From NCBI GenBank assembly GCA_024643385.1, contig JAHEMZ010000010.1:1-60969 (forward strand): 60,969 nucleotides of DNA, read 5' to 3'. Positions 1-9,686 of this stretch are shown one piece after another. Origin of the DNA: Flavobacteriaceae bacterium. Its GTDB lineage: Bacteria; Bacteroidota; Bacteroidia; Flavobacteriales; Flavobacteriaceae. How positions within the stretch are numbered: the stretch's first letter is position 1; the number at the start of each line of letters is the position of its first letter. A model generated the notes under the pieces. That model saw only the letters and a list, made by a program, of their open reading frames with translations, searched no databases and was not told the origin of the DNA. The position numbers were made by a program, and so were the translations under genes.

Positions 1-848
1 TCAATTCCGTAGTATGGATCGACCTTAATGGAGATGGATTTCCAGATGCTTTGACTGCCGGAGATTGGTCACCGATTGCTGTCTGGATGAATAGCGGATC
101 ACGATTAGTGCTTCAACACGACAATGGTCTGGCACAATCCCATGGCTTTTGGAACACGATCAAGGTGAGTGATTTTGACAACGATGGGGACGTCGATATC
201 GTGGCGGGAAATTGGGGTCTAAATACTCGACTAAGTGCTTCCGTAAAGGAACCTGTTACGCTTTATAAAACCGATTTCGACGGAAATCATTCGGAAGAGA
301 CCTTAGTCACTTATTTTTATCAAGGAAAAGAAACAACCTTATCATCCAAGGAAGAGTTGGCTAAACAATTACCGATGATCAACAAGAAATATCTTTCTTA
401 CAATGAATTTGCCAAGGCATCCACAACCGAAATCTTTGGTCGTGAAAAACTTGAGAAGGCGCTTCAAAAGAAAGTTTATATGCTAGCTTCCGGCTATTTT
501 GAAAATATTGGAGATAACAATTTTAAGTTTCATCCCCTACCCTTTGAGGCACAATTATCTTCCGTGAACGATATTTGGATAGAAGATCTAAACGGAGACT
601 CCTTTCCGGATCTTTTATTGGTTGGAAATAATTACGAAGTGAGCACCCAATTAGGCAGATTAGATGCCCTTCACGGGGTGTTGCTGCTGAATGACGGGCG
701 TGCTCACTTTACCGCCCAAAACGCCTCAGACATTCCTATATTGGGAGCCTGTAGACATATTGAAAAAATTAATTTAAATGGTCAAGCATTCTGGATCATT
801 ACCCGGAATAGTGAAAAACCCCTATTTATAAAAAGAAACAAGCAATAG
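1..848 (+). CDS. FG-GAP/VCBS repeat protein of the CRTAC1 type, 5' end outside the window
   Basis: The reading frame is open from base 3 with no stop, so the gene begins upstream; the TTG at 51 is only an internal leucine codon. The visible C-terminal part holds calcium-binding FG-GAP loops such as DLNGDGFPD, DFDNDGDVD and a degenerate DLNGDSFPD. It also has the TEIFGREKLEKA-type segment that recurs near the C-terminus of the next two proteins, so it is the first of three tandem paralogues. FG-GAP/VCBS families form extracellular or surface beta-propellers that bind carbohydrate or protein; the partner is unknown here. The next gene starts 5 bp downstream, indicating one operon. No transmembrane segment lies in the visible part. 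The family call is firm; the function is open. Confidence 0.85.
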   Translation, partial: NSVVWIDLNGDGFPDALTAGDWSPIAVWMNSGSRLVLQHDNGLAQSHGFWNTIKVSDFDNDGDVDIVAGNWGLNTRLSASVKEPVTLYKTDFDGNHSEETLVTYFYQGKETTLSSKEELAKQLPMINKKYLSYNEFAKASTTEIFGREKLEKALQKKVYMLASGYFENIGDNNFKFHPLPFEAQLSSVNDIWIEDLNGDSFPDLLLVGNNYEVSTQLGRLDALHGVLLLNDGRAHFTAQNASDIPILGACRHIEKINLNGQAFWIITRNSEKPLFIKRNKQ

Positions 849-853
849 TTCCT

Positions 854-3800
854 ATGAATTTTAAGAAAATATTACTTATCAGCAGTGCTCTTCTTATCAT
901 CAGTTGTGACTCTTCCAAAAAAGAAGATACTTCCTCAAATGAGAAAAGCAATACCCTCTTTACACTGGTGGGCTCAGAACAATCGAATATCACATTTACC
1001 AACGTTGTGAAAAATCAGAAGGATTTCAACATTTTCAAATACCGCAACTTTTATAATGGAGGAGGGGTTGCTATTGGGGATATAAACAATGATGGCTTAG
1101 CCGATATTTATATGTCTGCCAACATGGGAAAGAATAAATTATACCTCAATAAAGGCAATTTTGTTTTTGAAGATATTTCCGAATCCGCAGGGGTGGAAGG
1201 AAATAAACCTTGGTCTACGGGGGTACTTATGGTTGACGTGAATCAAGATGGGCTTCTGGATATCTATGTGAGCAATGCGGGAAATATGGAAGGGGAAAAC
1301 CACAATAATGACCTGTATATCAACAATGGAGATCTCACTTTTACCGAAAGGGCTAAAGAGTTCAATTTGGCCGAAACCGGATTTACAACCCATGCCAGTT
1401 TCTTTGATTATGATAAAGACGGGGATCTGGATGCCTATATCCTTAACAATAGTAATATACCTGTAAGTAGTCTTGGTTTTGCCCATCAAAGAGATGTTCG
1501 GGCGCAAGATTGGAATGTGCCTAAAATGTTTCGAGGAGTGGGTGATATGCTGCTAAGAAACGATAACGGAAAATTTGTCGAGGTGAGTGAGGAAGCAGGA
1601 ATTTATGGTAGTTTGATCGGTTTTGGATTAGGAGTTATGGTAAGTGATGTTAATAATGATCTCTATCCCGATATCTATGTCTCCAACGATTTCTACGAGC
1701 GAGATTATCTTTATATCAATAATCAGGACGGAACGTTTACCGAAGATATAAAAAATTGGACCTCTCACCTTTGCTTATCAGCCATGGGAGTAGATATGGC
1801 CGACATTAATAACGATGGAAATGCGGACATATTCATCACCGACATGCTTCCCGAAGGTGATGAACGTGTAAAATCGGTTATGGAATTTGAAGGGTATAAT
1901 GTCTTCAAGATCAAACAAAGTAAGGATTTCTTTCAGCAGTATATTCAAAATACGCTTCAACTAAATAATGGAAATGGCAGTTATTCCGAAATTGCTTACT
2001 TCAGCGGAGTATCTGCAACCGATTGGAGTTGGTCGGGACTACTATTTGATATGGACAACGATGGATTCCGCGATATCTTTGTCACTAATGGAATCAACCA
2101 TGACCTCACCGATCTGGATTTTGTGGATTTTTTCGCGAATGACATAATTCAAGAAATGGCTTTAACCGGAAAAAAAGAGGCCATTGATTCGATCATTAAC
2201 AAAATGCCGGTATTTCCAGTCCCAAACTACGCCTTTAAAAACAATGGAGATCTCACCTTTAAAAATGAAGCGGATGAATGGGGACTGGGCGTCCCAAGTA
2301 TGTCGAACGGCGCTGCTTACGGAGATCTGGATAACGATGGGGATCTGGATCTGGTGGTAAACAATGTGAACATGCAGGCCTTTGTGTATCAAAATCACAC
2401 CAACGAGATCAATCATTTTAATTACTTGAAACTTAATTTCGAGGGGAGTGAAAAGAACCGATTCGCGATTGGAACATCGGTCAAACTCTATTACGATGGT
2501 AATATCGTATTACAAGAATTGTATCCTTCCAGAGGATTTCAATCTTCCATGGAATATCCAATGACCATTGGGCTAGGTACCTACAAAAAAATAGATTCCT
2601 TGCGTGTAATATGGCCAAACAATAAAACTACACAATTGAAAGATGTTGCTGCTAATCAAACTTTGTTGTTAAAGCAATCTGAAGCGACAGCGGATTATAA
2701 AATTCCAAAAAAGACGGCACAAAAAACGCTTTTAAAGGAGCTGGCAAATACCTCATTAGTTAAACATGAGGAGAATACTTATAATGATTTCGATTACGAA
2801 GGGCTTTTGGGTAAAATGATCTCACAGGAAGGACCCTGCATGGCGGTCGGTGATATCAATGGTGATGGTAATGAAGACGTGTTTATGGGAGGGGCCAAAG
2901 GACAATCCGGAAACATCTTTATTCATACCGGAAATGGATCGTTAGTCTCAAAAAATAATACTGTCTTTTTAAAAGATGCCTCATTTGAGGATACTGCGGC
3001 TGCGTTCTTTGATGTAGACAATGACTCGGATCTGGACTTAATGATAGGATCCGGTGGCAATCAGGTGGATGAATCAGATCGAGAATCCATCCGGCTCTAT
3101 CTCAATGATGGTAAAGGCAATTTTACAAAAGCAACGTTGCCTGCCATTTCAAATATTAATAACATTTCAGTGATCGCGCCAAATGATGTGGATGGAGATG
3201 GAGATCTGGATGTTTTTGTCGGTTCCCGAAGTATCATTGGGGTCTATGGTGTAGATCCCTCACATGTATTCCTTGAAAATAAAGGTAATGGCGTGTTAGA
3301 GGATAGATCAAAAGAAGTGACCCCCGCGTTAAAAGCCAGTGGTATGATCACCGATGCCAAATGGGTGAATCTTTCACCTTCAACCCCGAAGGTTTTGGTT
3401 ACCGTATCAGATTGGGGTGCCCCTAAAATATACAAGTATGCAAATGGTACTTTAACCGAAAGTGATAATCCTTTTGCCTCCTTGGAGGGATGGTGGAACA
3501 TACTACAACCAGCCGATCTGGATGGAGATGGAGACACAGATTTCGTAATGGGAAATCAAGGGAAAAATCTGCATTACAAACCGACTGAAGAAAACTATAT
3601 GAAGTTGTGGGTCAATGATTTTGACAACAACGGAACCTATGAGCAAATCATCACTCAAAATCTGAATGGAAAAGATATGCCTATTCATCAAAAAAGAGAG
3701 ATGACAACACAAATGGTTTCTTTGAAAAAACAGAACCTTAAAGCATCTGAATATGCAAAGAGATCTATTCAGGAAATATTTTCTGAAGCTGTCCTTAAAA

Positions 3801-4198
3801 ATGCAAGGGTAAAAAAAGTTTCAACTTCAGAAACAATTATTGCCATTAATAACGGGAACGGTACTTTTCAGATCAAGGCGTTGCCGCCCAGAACGCAACT
3901 TTCCTGTGTTTGCGGAATTACCTGTGCTGATGTGAATAAAGATGGTAATATGGACATCATCATGGGTGGAAATAATTTTGAGTTCAGGCCTCAATTTTCT
4001 CGTTTGGATTCAGACTATGGCAGTGTATTACTAAATGACGGAAATGAAAATTTCAGTTGGCAAGATTATAATACCAGTGGATTTTTCATTCGTGAGGAAG
4101 TAAAACACATTCAGCAATTCAAGGATAAAAATGGCAAATCCTTTATCATCGTAGCGATCAATAATAATAAACCCAGAGTATTTGAAGCTAATCCTTAA
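854..4198 (+). CDS. CRTAC1/ASPIC-UnbV family FG-GAP repeat lipoprotein (1114 aa)
   Basis: The N-terminus is a lipoprotein signal ending in LIISC (Cys18), which supports the ATG at 854. About a dozen FG-GAP loops of the form DxNxDGxxD are spread over the chain, for example DINNDGLADIY, DVNQDGLLDIY, DLDNDGDLDLV and DVDGDGDLDVF. An ASPIC/UnbV domain lies at about residues 520-605 (ending in a VIWPNNKT segment), followed by a second propeller-like half. The layout predicts a calcium-binding beta-propeller protein tethered to the cell surface or outer membrane. Such proteins often occur beside SusC/SusD systems and haloperoxidases in Flavobacteriia, but their ligands are unknown. It is a close paralogue of its neighbours and its 3' end overlaps the next gene by 17 bp. 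Confidence 0.88.
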   Translation: MNFKKILLISSALLIISCDSSKKEDTSSNEKSNTLFTLVGSEQSNITFTNVVKNQKDFNIFKYRNFYNGGGVAIGDINNDGLADIYMSANMGKNKLYLNKGNFVFEDISESAGVEGNKPWSTGVLMVDVNQDGLLDIYVSNAGNMEGENHNNDLYINNGDLTFTERAKEFNLAETGFTTHASFFDYDKDGDLDAYILNNSNIPVSSLGFAHQRDVRAQDWNVPKMFRGVGDMLLRNDNGKFVEVSEEAGIYGSLIGFGLGVMVSDVNNDLYPDIYVSNDFYERDYLYINNQDGTFTEDIKNWTSHLCLSAMGVDMADINNDGNADIFITDMLPEGDERVKSVMEFEGYNVFKIKQSKDFFQQYIQNTLQLNNGNGSYSEIAYFSGVSATDWSWSGLLFDMDNDGFRDIFVTNGINHDLTDLDFVDFFANDIIQEMALTGKKEAIDSIINKMPVFPVPNYAFKNNGDLTFKNEADEWGLGVPSMSNGAAYGDLDNDGDLDLVVNNVNMQAFVYQNHTNEINHFNYLKLNFEGSEKNRFAIGTSVKLYYDGNIVLQELYPSRGFQSSMEYPMTIGLGTYKKIDSLRVIWPNNKTTQLKDVAANQTLLLKQSEATADYKIPKKTAQKTLLKELANTSLVKHEENTYNDFDYEGLLGKMISQEGPCMAVGDINGDGNEDVFMGGAKGQSGNIFIHTGNGSLVSKNNTVFLKDASFEDTAAAFFDVDNDSDLDLMIGSGGNQVDESDRESIRLYLNDGKGNFTKATLPAISNINNISVIAPNDVDGDGDLDVFVGSRSIIGVYGVDPSHVFLENKGNGVLEDRSKEVTPALKASGMITDAKWVNLSPSTPKVLVTVSDWGAPKIYKYANGTLTESDNPFASLEGWWNILQPADLDGDGDTDFVMGNQGKNLHYKPTEENYMKLWVNDFDNNGTYEQIITQNLNGKDMPIHQKREMTTQMVSLKKQNLKASEYAKRSIQEIFSEAVLKNARVKKVSTSETIIAINNGNGTFQIKALPPRTQLSCVCGITCADVNKDGNMDIIMGGNNFEFRPQFSRLDSDYGSVLLNDGNENFSWQDYNTSGFFIREEVKHIQQFKDKNGKSFIIVAINNNKPRVFEANP

Positions 4199-7100
4199 AT
4201 ATTACCCTCTACTCCTGTTGTTAATTTTTGGAGCGTGCGAGCAGCCCGAAGAAACCCTCTTCCAATTGCTCCCTGCATCGGAATCAGGTATTACGTTTGA
4301 AAACACATTAACAGAAACCGATTCCCTGAATATCCTGGATTATCTTTATTTCTATAATGGGGGCGGCGTAGCCATGGGAGATATTAATAATGATGGCTTG
4401 GCCGATCTCTACTTTTCTTCCAATCAAGGAAAGAACAAATTGTACCTAAACAAGGGAAACCTCAAGTTTGAAGATATCTCTGAAAGTGCCGGAGTACAAG
4501 GAACTAGTTCCTGGAATACCGGGGCGGTCATGGTAGACGTGAACGGTGATGGCTGGTTGGACATCTACGTTTCAGCCGTAGTGGGCATCAATGGCTTTGA
4601 AGGACATAATGAACTTTTTATCAATAATCAGGACCACACTTTTAGTGAAAAATCGGCGGAATACAGACTTGACCTCCAATGCTATGGAACCTCATCGGCA
4701 TTCCTGGACTACGACTTGGATGGTGATCTGGATTTCTATATAGTAAATCATGCCGTTCACACACAAGAGTCCTTTGGCAGAGCACAAATTAGGAATGTCC
4801 GTAATGAAAAGACCGGAGACCGACTCCTCCGTAATGATGGGGATACATTTACTGATGTAAGTGAGGAAGCTGGAATCTATGGTGGAGTAAACGGATATGG
4901 TTTAGGCATTGCAGTGGCCGATTTTAATAAAGATGGCTATCCCGATATCTACATCGGGAATGATTTTCATGAAGACGACTATTTCTATATCAACAATGGT
5001 GATGGTACTTTTACGGAAAGTCTGAAACAGTATTTTGGTCATACCAGTCGCTTTTCTATGGGGAATGATGTGGCAGACATCAACCATGACGGGTGGCCGG
5101 ATCTTATTTCTTTGGATATGTTGCCGGAAGATGATGAGGTAATAAAATCGTCGGAAGGGGATGATATGTATCAGACGCTAAAGATGAGAACCCAACAATA
5201 CGGATATCATTATCAGTACAGCCGAAATATGCTTTTTACGAGTCAGCAAGGAAACTCGTATCTTGAAACAGCGCTATTAAGCGGTGTGGCCGCAACCGAT
5301 TGGAGTTGGAGCGCCCTCTTCGCCGATTATGATCTGGACGGCGAAAAGGACCTGTTCATTTCCAACGGAATTCCTAAAAGACCTAACAATCTGGACTATA
5401 TAAAGTTCATTTCCAATGAGCAAATTCAACGTTCTTTGAATGATAGTCGACTGATCGACGAGAAAGCCCTACAGATGATGCCTTCCGGGAAAGTGGCTAA
5501 TTACTTCTTTAAAGGGGATGGTCAATTGCATTTTGAAAATGTAAGTCAAAAATGGAGCTCTGCACAGCCCGGTATTTCCGGAGCCAGTGCTTTAGGTGAC
5601 TTGGACAATGACGGAGATCTGGACTTAGTGACCAATAATATAAATGAGTCCGCGAGTGTGTACATTAATACCACTAATGGGAAAGCAAATTACCTTAAAA
5701 TTGAGTTAGCCTATCAAGGGAAAAATACCAAAGGGTACGGAACAAAAATCTATTGTTATGCCAATGGACTCATGCAATACCAGGAATTATATACCGTTCG
5801 GGGATTCCAAGCTTCTTCCCAACCTTTATTGCATTTTGGACTAGGTAATCTCTTGAAAGTTGATTCCTTACAGATCGTTTGGCCGGATCGCAGTGAACAA
5901 ATTCTCAAGGACGTAGGCGTAAATCAAAACTTATTGGTTTCCCATAAAAACACACATCCTTCAATCGTAAAAGCAGTTTCTAATGATCCGTTGTTTCGAA
6001 AGGTTGATGACAATCTAGGGATCGATTTTGTGCATAGAGAAGACAATCATACCGACTTCAATTATCAAAAGCTTATCCCCTATGAAGTTTCCGATAGAGG
6101 TCCCTGCGTAGCAATAGGAGATCTGGATGGTGATGGTACCGACGATATTATGATCGGAGGCGCCAAGGATCAACCGGCACAGGTTTTTATCCAAAATACA
6201 GATGGGTTCCAAAGGATCGACTACCCGGAGTTGATTGCGGACAGTATTTATGAAGATGTGACCGCCGAAATTGCGTTACAAGAAAAATCAAATACATACA
6301 GCATCTTCGTCGGTTCCGGTGGCAATGTGATCTCTCCCTCCGTTAAAGTGTTGGACGACCGGAAATACAAGATCGAAGGATCACAGCTAAAAAAGGAAAA
6401 TTTTAATACCGACCTTGTCAATACGGGGATCATCACAAGCTGGAGGGATCTTACCTTTATTGGTAATTATACGTCTCCTTTGGACTTTGGTAAAATCCCC
6501 ACCTCGTATCTTTTGAAAGAGGGAAAAATTCTGCAAAGTTTTGAAGCATTGGGGATGATCACTAATGCCATCTGGGATGATTTTGATGAAGACGGACAAA
6601 TGGACCTTATTGTAATCGGAGAATGGATGGCCCCCAAATTCTTTAAAAATATGAGTGGAAAATTCAAAGAGGTTCACCCGCTGAAAGAAAAATTAAACGG
6701 CCTATGGCAAGCGATAATTCCTTTTGATATCGATTCAGATGGAGATATGGACTATTTGTTGGGCAATTGGGGGCTGAACAGTAAATTTTCAGCTTCTTCG
6801 AATGCGCCTATGAAAATGTACTATTCCGATTTCGATGGAAATGGGACTACTGAAACTATTTTGACGATTGAAAGGAATGGAAAATATTATCCTCTTTTAG
6901 GAATGGACGAGTTAGCCGGTCAGATGGTGTTTCTGAGAAAAAAATTCAATACCTATGAAGAGTTTGCCGGTAAGACCATTGAAGAAATAATGGGAGATGC
7001 CTTGCAAAAAGCACAGGTTTTTGAAGTACATAAACTTGCCTCCGGAATATTGCGTAACCACAATAATACCTTTACTTTTGAAGCATTCCCCGGTTCCTTA

Positions 7101-7391
7101 CAGATTTCGCCCATCAAGGAATTTGTGAAAATGGATTTTGACGGAAATGGCAAAGAAGAAGTGCTTGCGGCAGGCAATTACTTTGGCGTTATTCCTTTTC
7201 ACGGCAGATTTGACAGTTTCCCGGGAGCAATGATCTATGGTGATCGACAGTACCAATTGGGAAGTGAATTAGGACTGAATTTGATGCAAAAATCGGTGAG
7301 ACATTTAAAGATTATTAAAATAAGTAGCAAACCCTATTTACTAATAGTATACAATAATAATAAAGCTGAAGTATATGAGATCAATCCATAA
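4182..7391 (+). CDS. CRTAC1/ASPIC-UnbV family FG-GAP repeat lipoprotein (1069 aa), TTG start
   Basis: Translation from the TTG at 4182 gives a lipoprotein signal with FGAC (Cys19), so this non-ATG start inside the preceding gene is preferred. About twelve FG-GAP loops are visible (DINNDGLADLY, DVNGDGWLDIY, DYDLDGDLDFY, DLDGDGTDDIM). The ASPIC/UnbV domain spans about residues 502-586. The architecture matches the upstream 1114-aa protein motif by motif, so the pair arose by tandem duplication. The predicted product is a surface-tethered calcium-binding propeller of unknown ligand. The 17-bp overlaps at both ends suggest translational coupling through the operon. Confidence 0.88.
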   Translation: MKLILKYYPLLLLLIFGACEQPEETLFQLLPASESGITFENTLTETDSLNILDYLYFYNGGGVAMGDINNDGLADLYFSSNQGKNKLYLNKGNLKFEDISESAGVQGTSSWNTGAVMVDVNGDGWLDIYVSAVVGINGFEGHNELFINNQDHTFSEKSAEYRLDLQCYGTSSAFLDYDLDGDLDFYIVNHAVHTQESFGRAQIRNVRNEKTGDRLLRNDGDTFTDVSEEAGIYGGVNGYGLGIAVADFNKDGYPDIYIGNDFHEDDYFYINNGDGTFTESLKQYFGHTSRFSMGNDVADINHDGWPDLISLDMLPEDDEVIKSSEGDDMYQTLKMRTQQYGYHYQYSRNMLFTSQQGNSYLETALLSGVAATDWSWSALFADYDLDGEKDLFISNGIPKRPNNLDYIKFISNEQIQRSLNDSRLIDEKALQMMPSGKVANYFFKGDGQLHFENVSQKWSSAQPGISGASALGDLDNDGDLDLVTNNINESASVYINTTNGKANYLKIELAYQGKNTKGYGTKIYCYANGLMQYQELYTVRGFQASSQPLLHFGLGNLLKVDSLQIVWPDRSEQILKDVGVNQNLLVSHKNTHPSIVKAVSNDPLFRKVDDNLGIDFVHREDNHTDFNYQKLIPYEVSDRGPCVAIGDLDGDGTDDIMIGGAKDQPAQVFIQNTDGFQRIDYPELIADSIYEDVTAEIALQEKSNTYSIFVGSGGNVISPSVKVLDDRKYKIEGSQLKKENFNTDLVNTGIITSWRDLTFIGNYTSPLDFGKIPTSYLLKEGKILQSFEALGMITNAIWDDFDEDGQMDLIVIGEWMAPKFFKNMSGKFKEVHPLKEKLNGLWQAIIPFDIDSDGDMDYLLGNWGLNSKFSASSNAPMKMYYSDFDGNGTTETILTIERNGKYYPLLGMDELAGQMVFLRKKFNTYEEFAGKTIEEIMGDALQKAQVFEVHKLASGILRNHNNTFTFEAFPGSLQISPIKEFVKMDFDGNGKEEVLAAGNYFGVIPFHGRFDSFPGAMIYGDRQYQLGSELGLNLMQKSVRHLKIIKISSKPYLLIVYNNNKAEVYEINP

Positions 7392-8706
7392 AACAATACT
7401 ATTATTCGTGCTGCCAATGATCTTGGCCGGCTGTCAAAAAAGTGAACCCATTGTCATTACTTCCACCGATTTTCAAAATGAAGTGGATAAAGTCACGGAG
7501 ATAATGATCCACGATATCTTTTCCCCTCCGGTAGCCAGTCGGATTTTTGCCTATCCGAACATTGCGGCCTTTGAAATTATTACTCAAAGTGATAGTTCCT
7601 ACAGATCGTTGGCCGGGCAGATAAAACACCTCTCACCTATTCCTAAAAATGAAGACCCATTGGTAAATTATCAATTGGCGGCATTGATCGCCCATATGGA
7701 TGTAAGCAAATCTGTTATTTTTTCCGAAGAACGTATGGAGAGCTACCGAGATAGCCTTTATCAGGTTTGGGGGAAACAAAACGAATCAGAGTTTGAAGCG
7801 TCAAAGAACTATGGTCTCGCGGTGGCCGATTATATTAAGAAATGGATGGATTCAGATAATTATAAAGAAACTCGTACCATGCCCAAATTTACCGTAATTA
7901 CTGAAGATCCCTCTCGATGGCAACCCACACCTCCCTCTTATATGGACGGAATAGAACCGCATTGGGATAAAATCAGACCGTTTGTGCTAGATTCGGCATC
8001 GCAGTTCAAACCCACCCCTCCCCCTGCCTTCTCCTTGGAAAAAGAAAGTCCGTTTTTTAAAGAACTTTCCGAAGTATACAATATTAGTGAGCGAATCACT
8101 GCCGTTGGAGATGATTCAGAAGAAGTACAGATCGCCCAATTTTGGGATTGTAATCCATATGTATCGGTAACTCGGGGCCATTTGATGTTTGCCACTAAAA
8201 AAATCACTCCCGGGGCTCATTGGATCGGTATTGCTGAAATTGCGACAAGAGATAGCAAATCTAACTTTAATGAAACCGTATACGCCTACACTAAAACATC
8301 TATTGGAATTTTTGATGCGTTTATCAGCTGTTGGGATGAAAAATACCGTAGCAATCTAATTCGTCCGGAAACTTTGATCAATCAGCATATTGATGAAAAC
8401 TGGAAACCGATCTTACAGACACCTCCATTTCCTGAATACAGCAGTGGACATTCTGTGGTTTCCGGTGCTTCGGCCACCGTTTTAACGAACATTTTTGGGG
8501 ACAACTTCAAATTCTTGGATGATACCGAATTGCCATATGGTTTACCCATAAGAACCTTTTCATCTTTTAATAAAGCAGCTCAGGAGGCTGCCATTTCGAG
8601 AATGTATGGCGGCATCCATTACCGTGCCGCGGTTGAAAATGGATTACAACAGGGGATCAGTGTTGGAAATTTAGTGAATGAACGTCTTCAAATGAAAGTC
8701 GAATAA
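7375..8706 (+). CDS. Vanadium-dependent haloperoxidase / PAP2-superfamily lipoprotein
   Basis: The 443-aa product begins with a lipoprotein signal (LAGC, Cys20). It carries the three vanadate/phosphate-binding segments of the haloperoxidase/PAP2 superfamily in order. These are KYRSNLIRP (K-x6-RP), PEYSSGHS near residue 355 (P of the usual PSGH replaced by S) and SRMYGGIHYR near 408-417 with the apical His. The Asp often found four residues after that His is Ala here. Family members oxidise halides with peroxide or act as acid phosphatases; the sequence alone does not decide which. Co-occurrence with CRTAC1-like proteins is common in marine Flavobacteriia. It overlaps the upstream gene by 17 bp and the next gene starts 3 bp after its stop. 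Confidence 0.85.
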   Translation: MRSIHKTILLFVLPMILAGCQKSEPIVITSTDFQNEVDKVTEIMIHDIFSPPVASRIFAYPNIAAFEIITQSDSSYRSLAGQIKHLSPIPKNEDPLVNYQLAALIAHMDVSKSVIFSEERMESYRDSLYQVWGKQNESEFEASKNYGLAVADYIKKWMDSDNYKETRTMPKFTVITEDPSRWQPTPPSYMDGIEPHWDKIRPFVLDSASQFKPTPPPAFSLEKESPFFKELSEVYNISERITAVGDDSEEVQIAQFWDCNPYVSVTRGHLMFATKKITPGAHWIGIAEIATRDSKSNFNETVYAYTKTSIGIFDAFISCWDEKYRSNLIRPETLINQHIDENWKPILQTPPFPEYSSGHSVVSGASATVLTNIFGDNFKFLDDTELPYGLPIRTFSSFNKAAQEAAISRMYGGIHYRAAVENGLQQGISVGNLVNERLQMKVE

Positions 8707-8709
8707 GTA

Positions 8710-9618
8710 ATGAAAAAAGTTAAATGGATCGTTGGGATTGCAATTCTTGTAACCCTTACTTGGTATTTTTTTCTAAAACCGGAACATTATCGGATTACTT
8801 TTACCACGCGCCAACCACCGGGAGTAGTTTATCACCATATCAAGGATTGGCCCATTTACGGTAAGAAAGATTCGTTGAACGTTCACTTGACTTCCGGTGA
8901 AAGATATGCTGAATTACAGCAGGAAGTGTCCATCCACGATTCACTCTTCCAATACGACTGGGATTTCAAACGGATCAATGATTCTTTGACGAAAGTCACA
9001 GCAAATATCACGGACCTTCAACATCCATGGCTTCAAAAACTACAAGTCCCCTTTTACAAGAATCCATTTGTTAAGAGAAGTATTTTGAATGTCAAGCATA
9101 TTGGAACAGAATTGCTCCATAAACAAGAGAACTTTAAGGTCGTTGAAATTACCGACACAATTTTTCCTGTGACGTACTGCGCCTACATTAAAGTTAGTTC
9201 CTCCCTAAAGTTGAAAGCTAAGAACATGCTTTCGAGTATAGGTGTGATCATGTTGTATATTAAAGACAACGGCATTTCCCTGAATGGAGATCCCTTCCTT
9301 GAAGTGACCCATTGGGATCAGGAAAAAGACAGTATTGATTTTAATTTTTGCTTCCCTATCAGAGAAAAAGATTCGCTGCCGCCTCATCCCGAAATACTAT
9401 TTAAAAAGACCACTCCCCTTCCTTCTTTAAAAGCCGTGTTCCATGGCAATTATAAAATTTCGGATAATGCATGGTATTATTTACTGGACTATGCAGAACG
9501 AAATGAACTAGAAATAGAAGAAACCCCAATTGAGATCTATCTGAACGACCCACATCAAGGAGGAAATAGTTTAGAATGGAAAGCACATATTTTGTTACCT
9601 TTAAACAAGAAAAAATAA
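8710..9618 (+). CDS. Membrane-anchored SRPBCC + GyrI-like (effector-binding) domain protein
   Basis: The 302-aa product starts with one transmembrane or uncleaved signal segment (residues 5-21). An SRPBCC/START-like part follows (about 25-140), then a C-terminal part (about 150-298) with the strand-helix pattern of GyrI-like/AraC effector-binding domains, including YCAYIKV and the late AWYYLLDYAERNELE segment. Such domains bind small hydrophobic ligands. It has no DNA-binding domain, so it is not a regulator by itself. It closes the operon that begins upstream of the window. The specific ligand and its link to the haloperoxidase are unknown; the fold assignment is by pattern only. Confidence 0.6.
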   Translation: MKKVKWIVGIAILVTLTWYFFLKPEHYRITFTTRQPPGVVYHHIKDWPIYGKKDSLNVHLTSGERYAELQQEVSIHDSLFQYDWDFKRINDSLTKVTANITDLQHPWLQKLQVPFYKNPFVKRSILNVKHIGTELLHKQENFKVVEITDTIFPVTYCAYIKVSSSLKLKAKNMLSSIGVIMLYIKDNGISLNGDPFLEVTHWDQEKDSIDFNFCFPIREKDSLPPHPEILFKKTTPLPSLKAVFHGNYKISDNAWYYLLDYAERNELEIEETPIEIYLNDPHQGGNSLEWKAHILLPLNKKK

Positions 9619-9686
9619 CTTTCGAAATTTAGATCTGTTACCTATTTTTAAAAAGTTGTTATTAAAAGTCCCTCTATTTCCAAGCT

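Noticed and set aside
51-848. TTG at 51 as a true start of the first gene
   Set aside because: The frame is open from base 3 and the upstream residues continue an FG-GAP loop, so the gene simply enters from outside the window.
1139-1507. Antisense open frame of 122 codons
   Set aside because: It mirrors FG-GAP repeats of the coding strand, has no signal or motif and no start signal.
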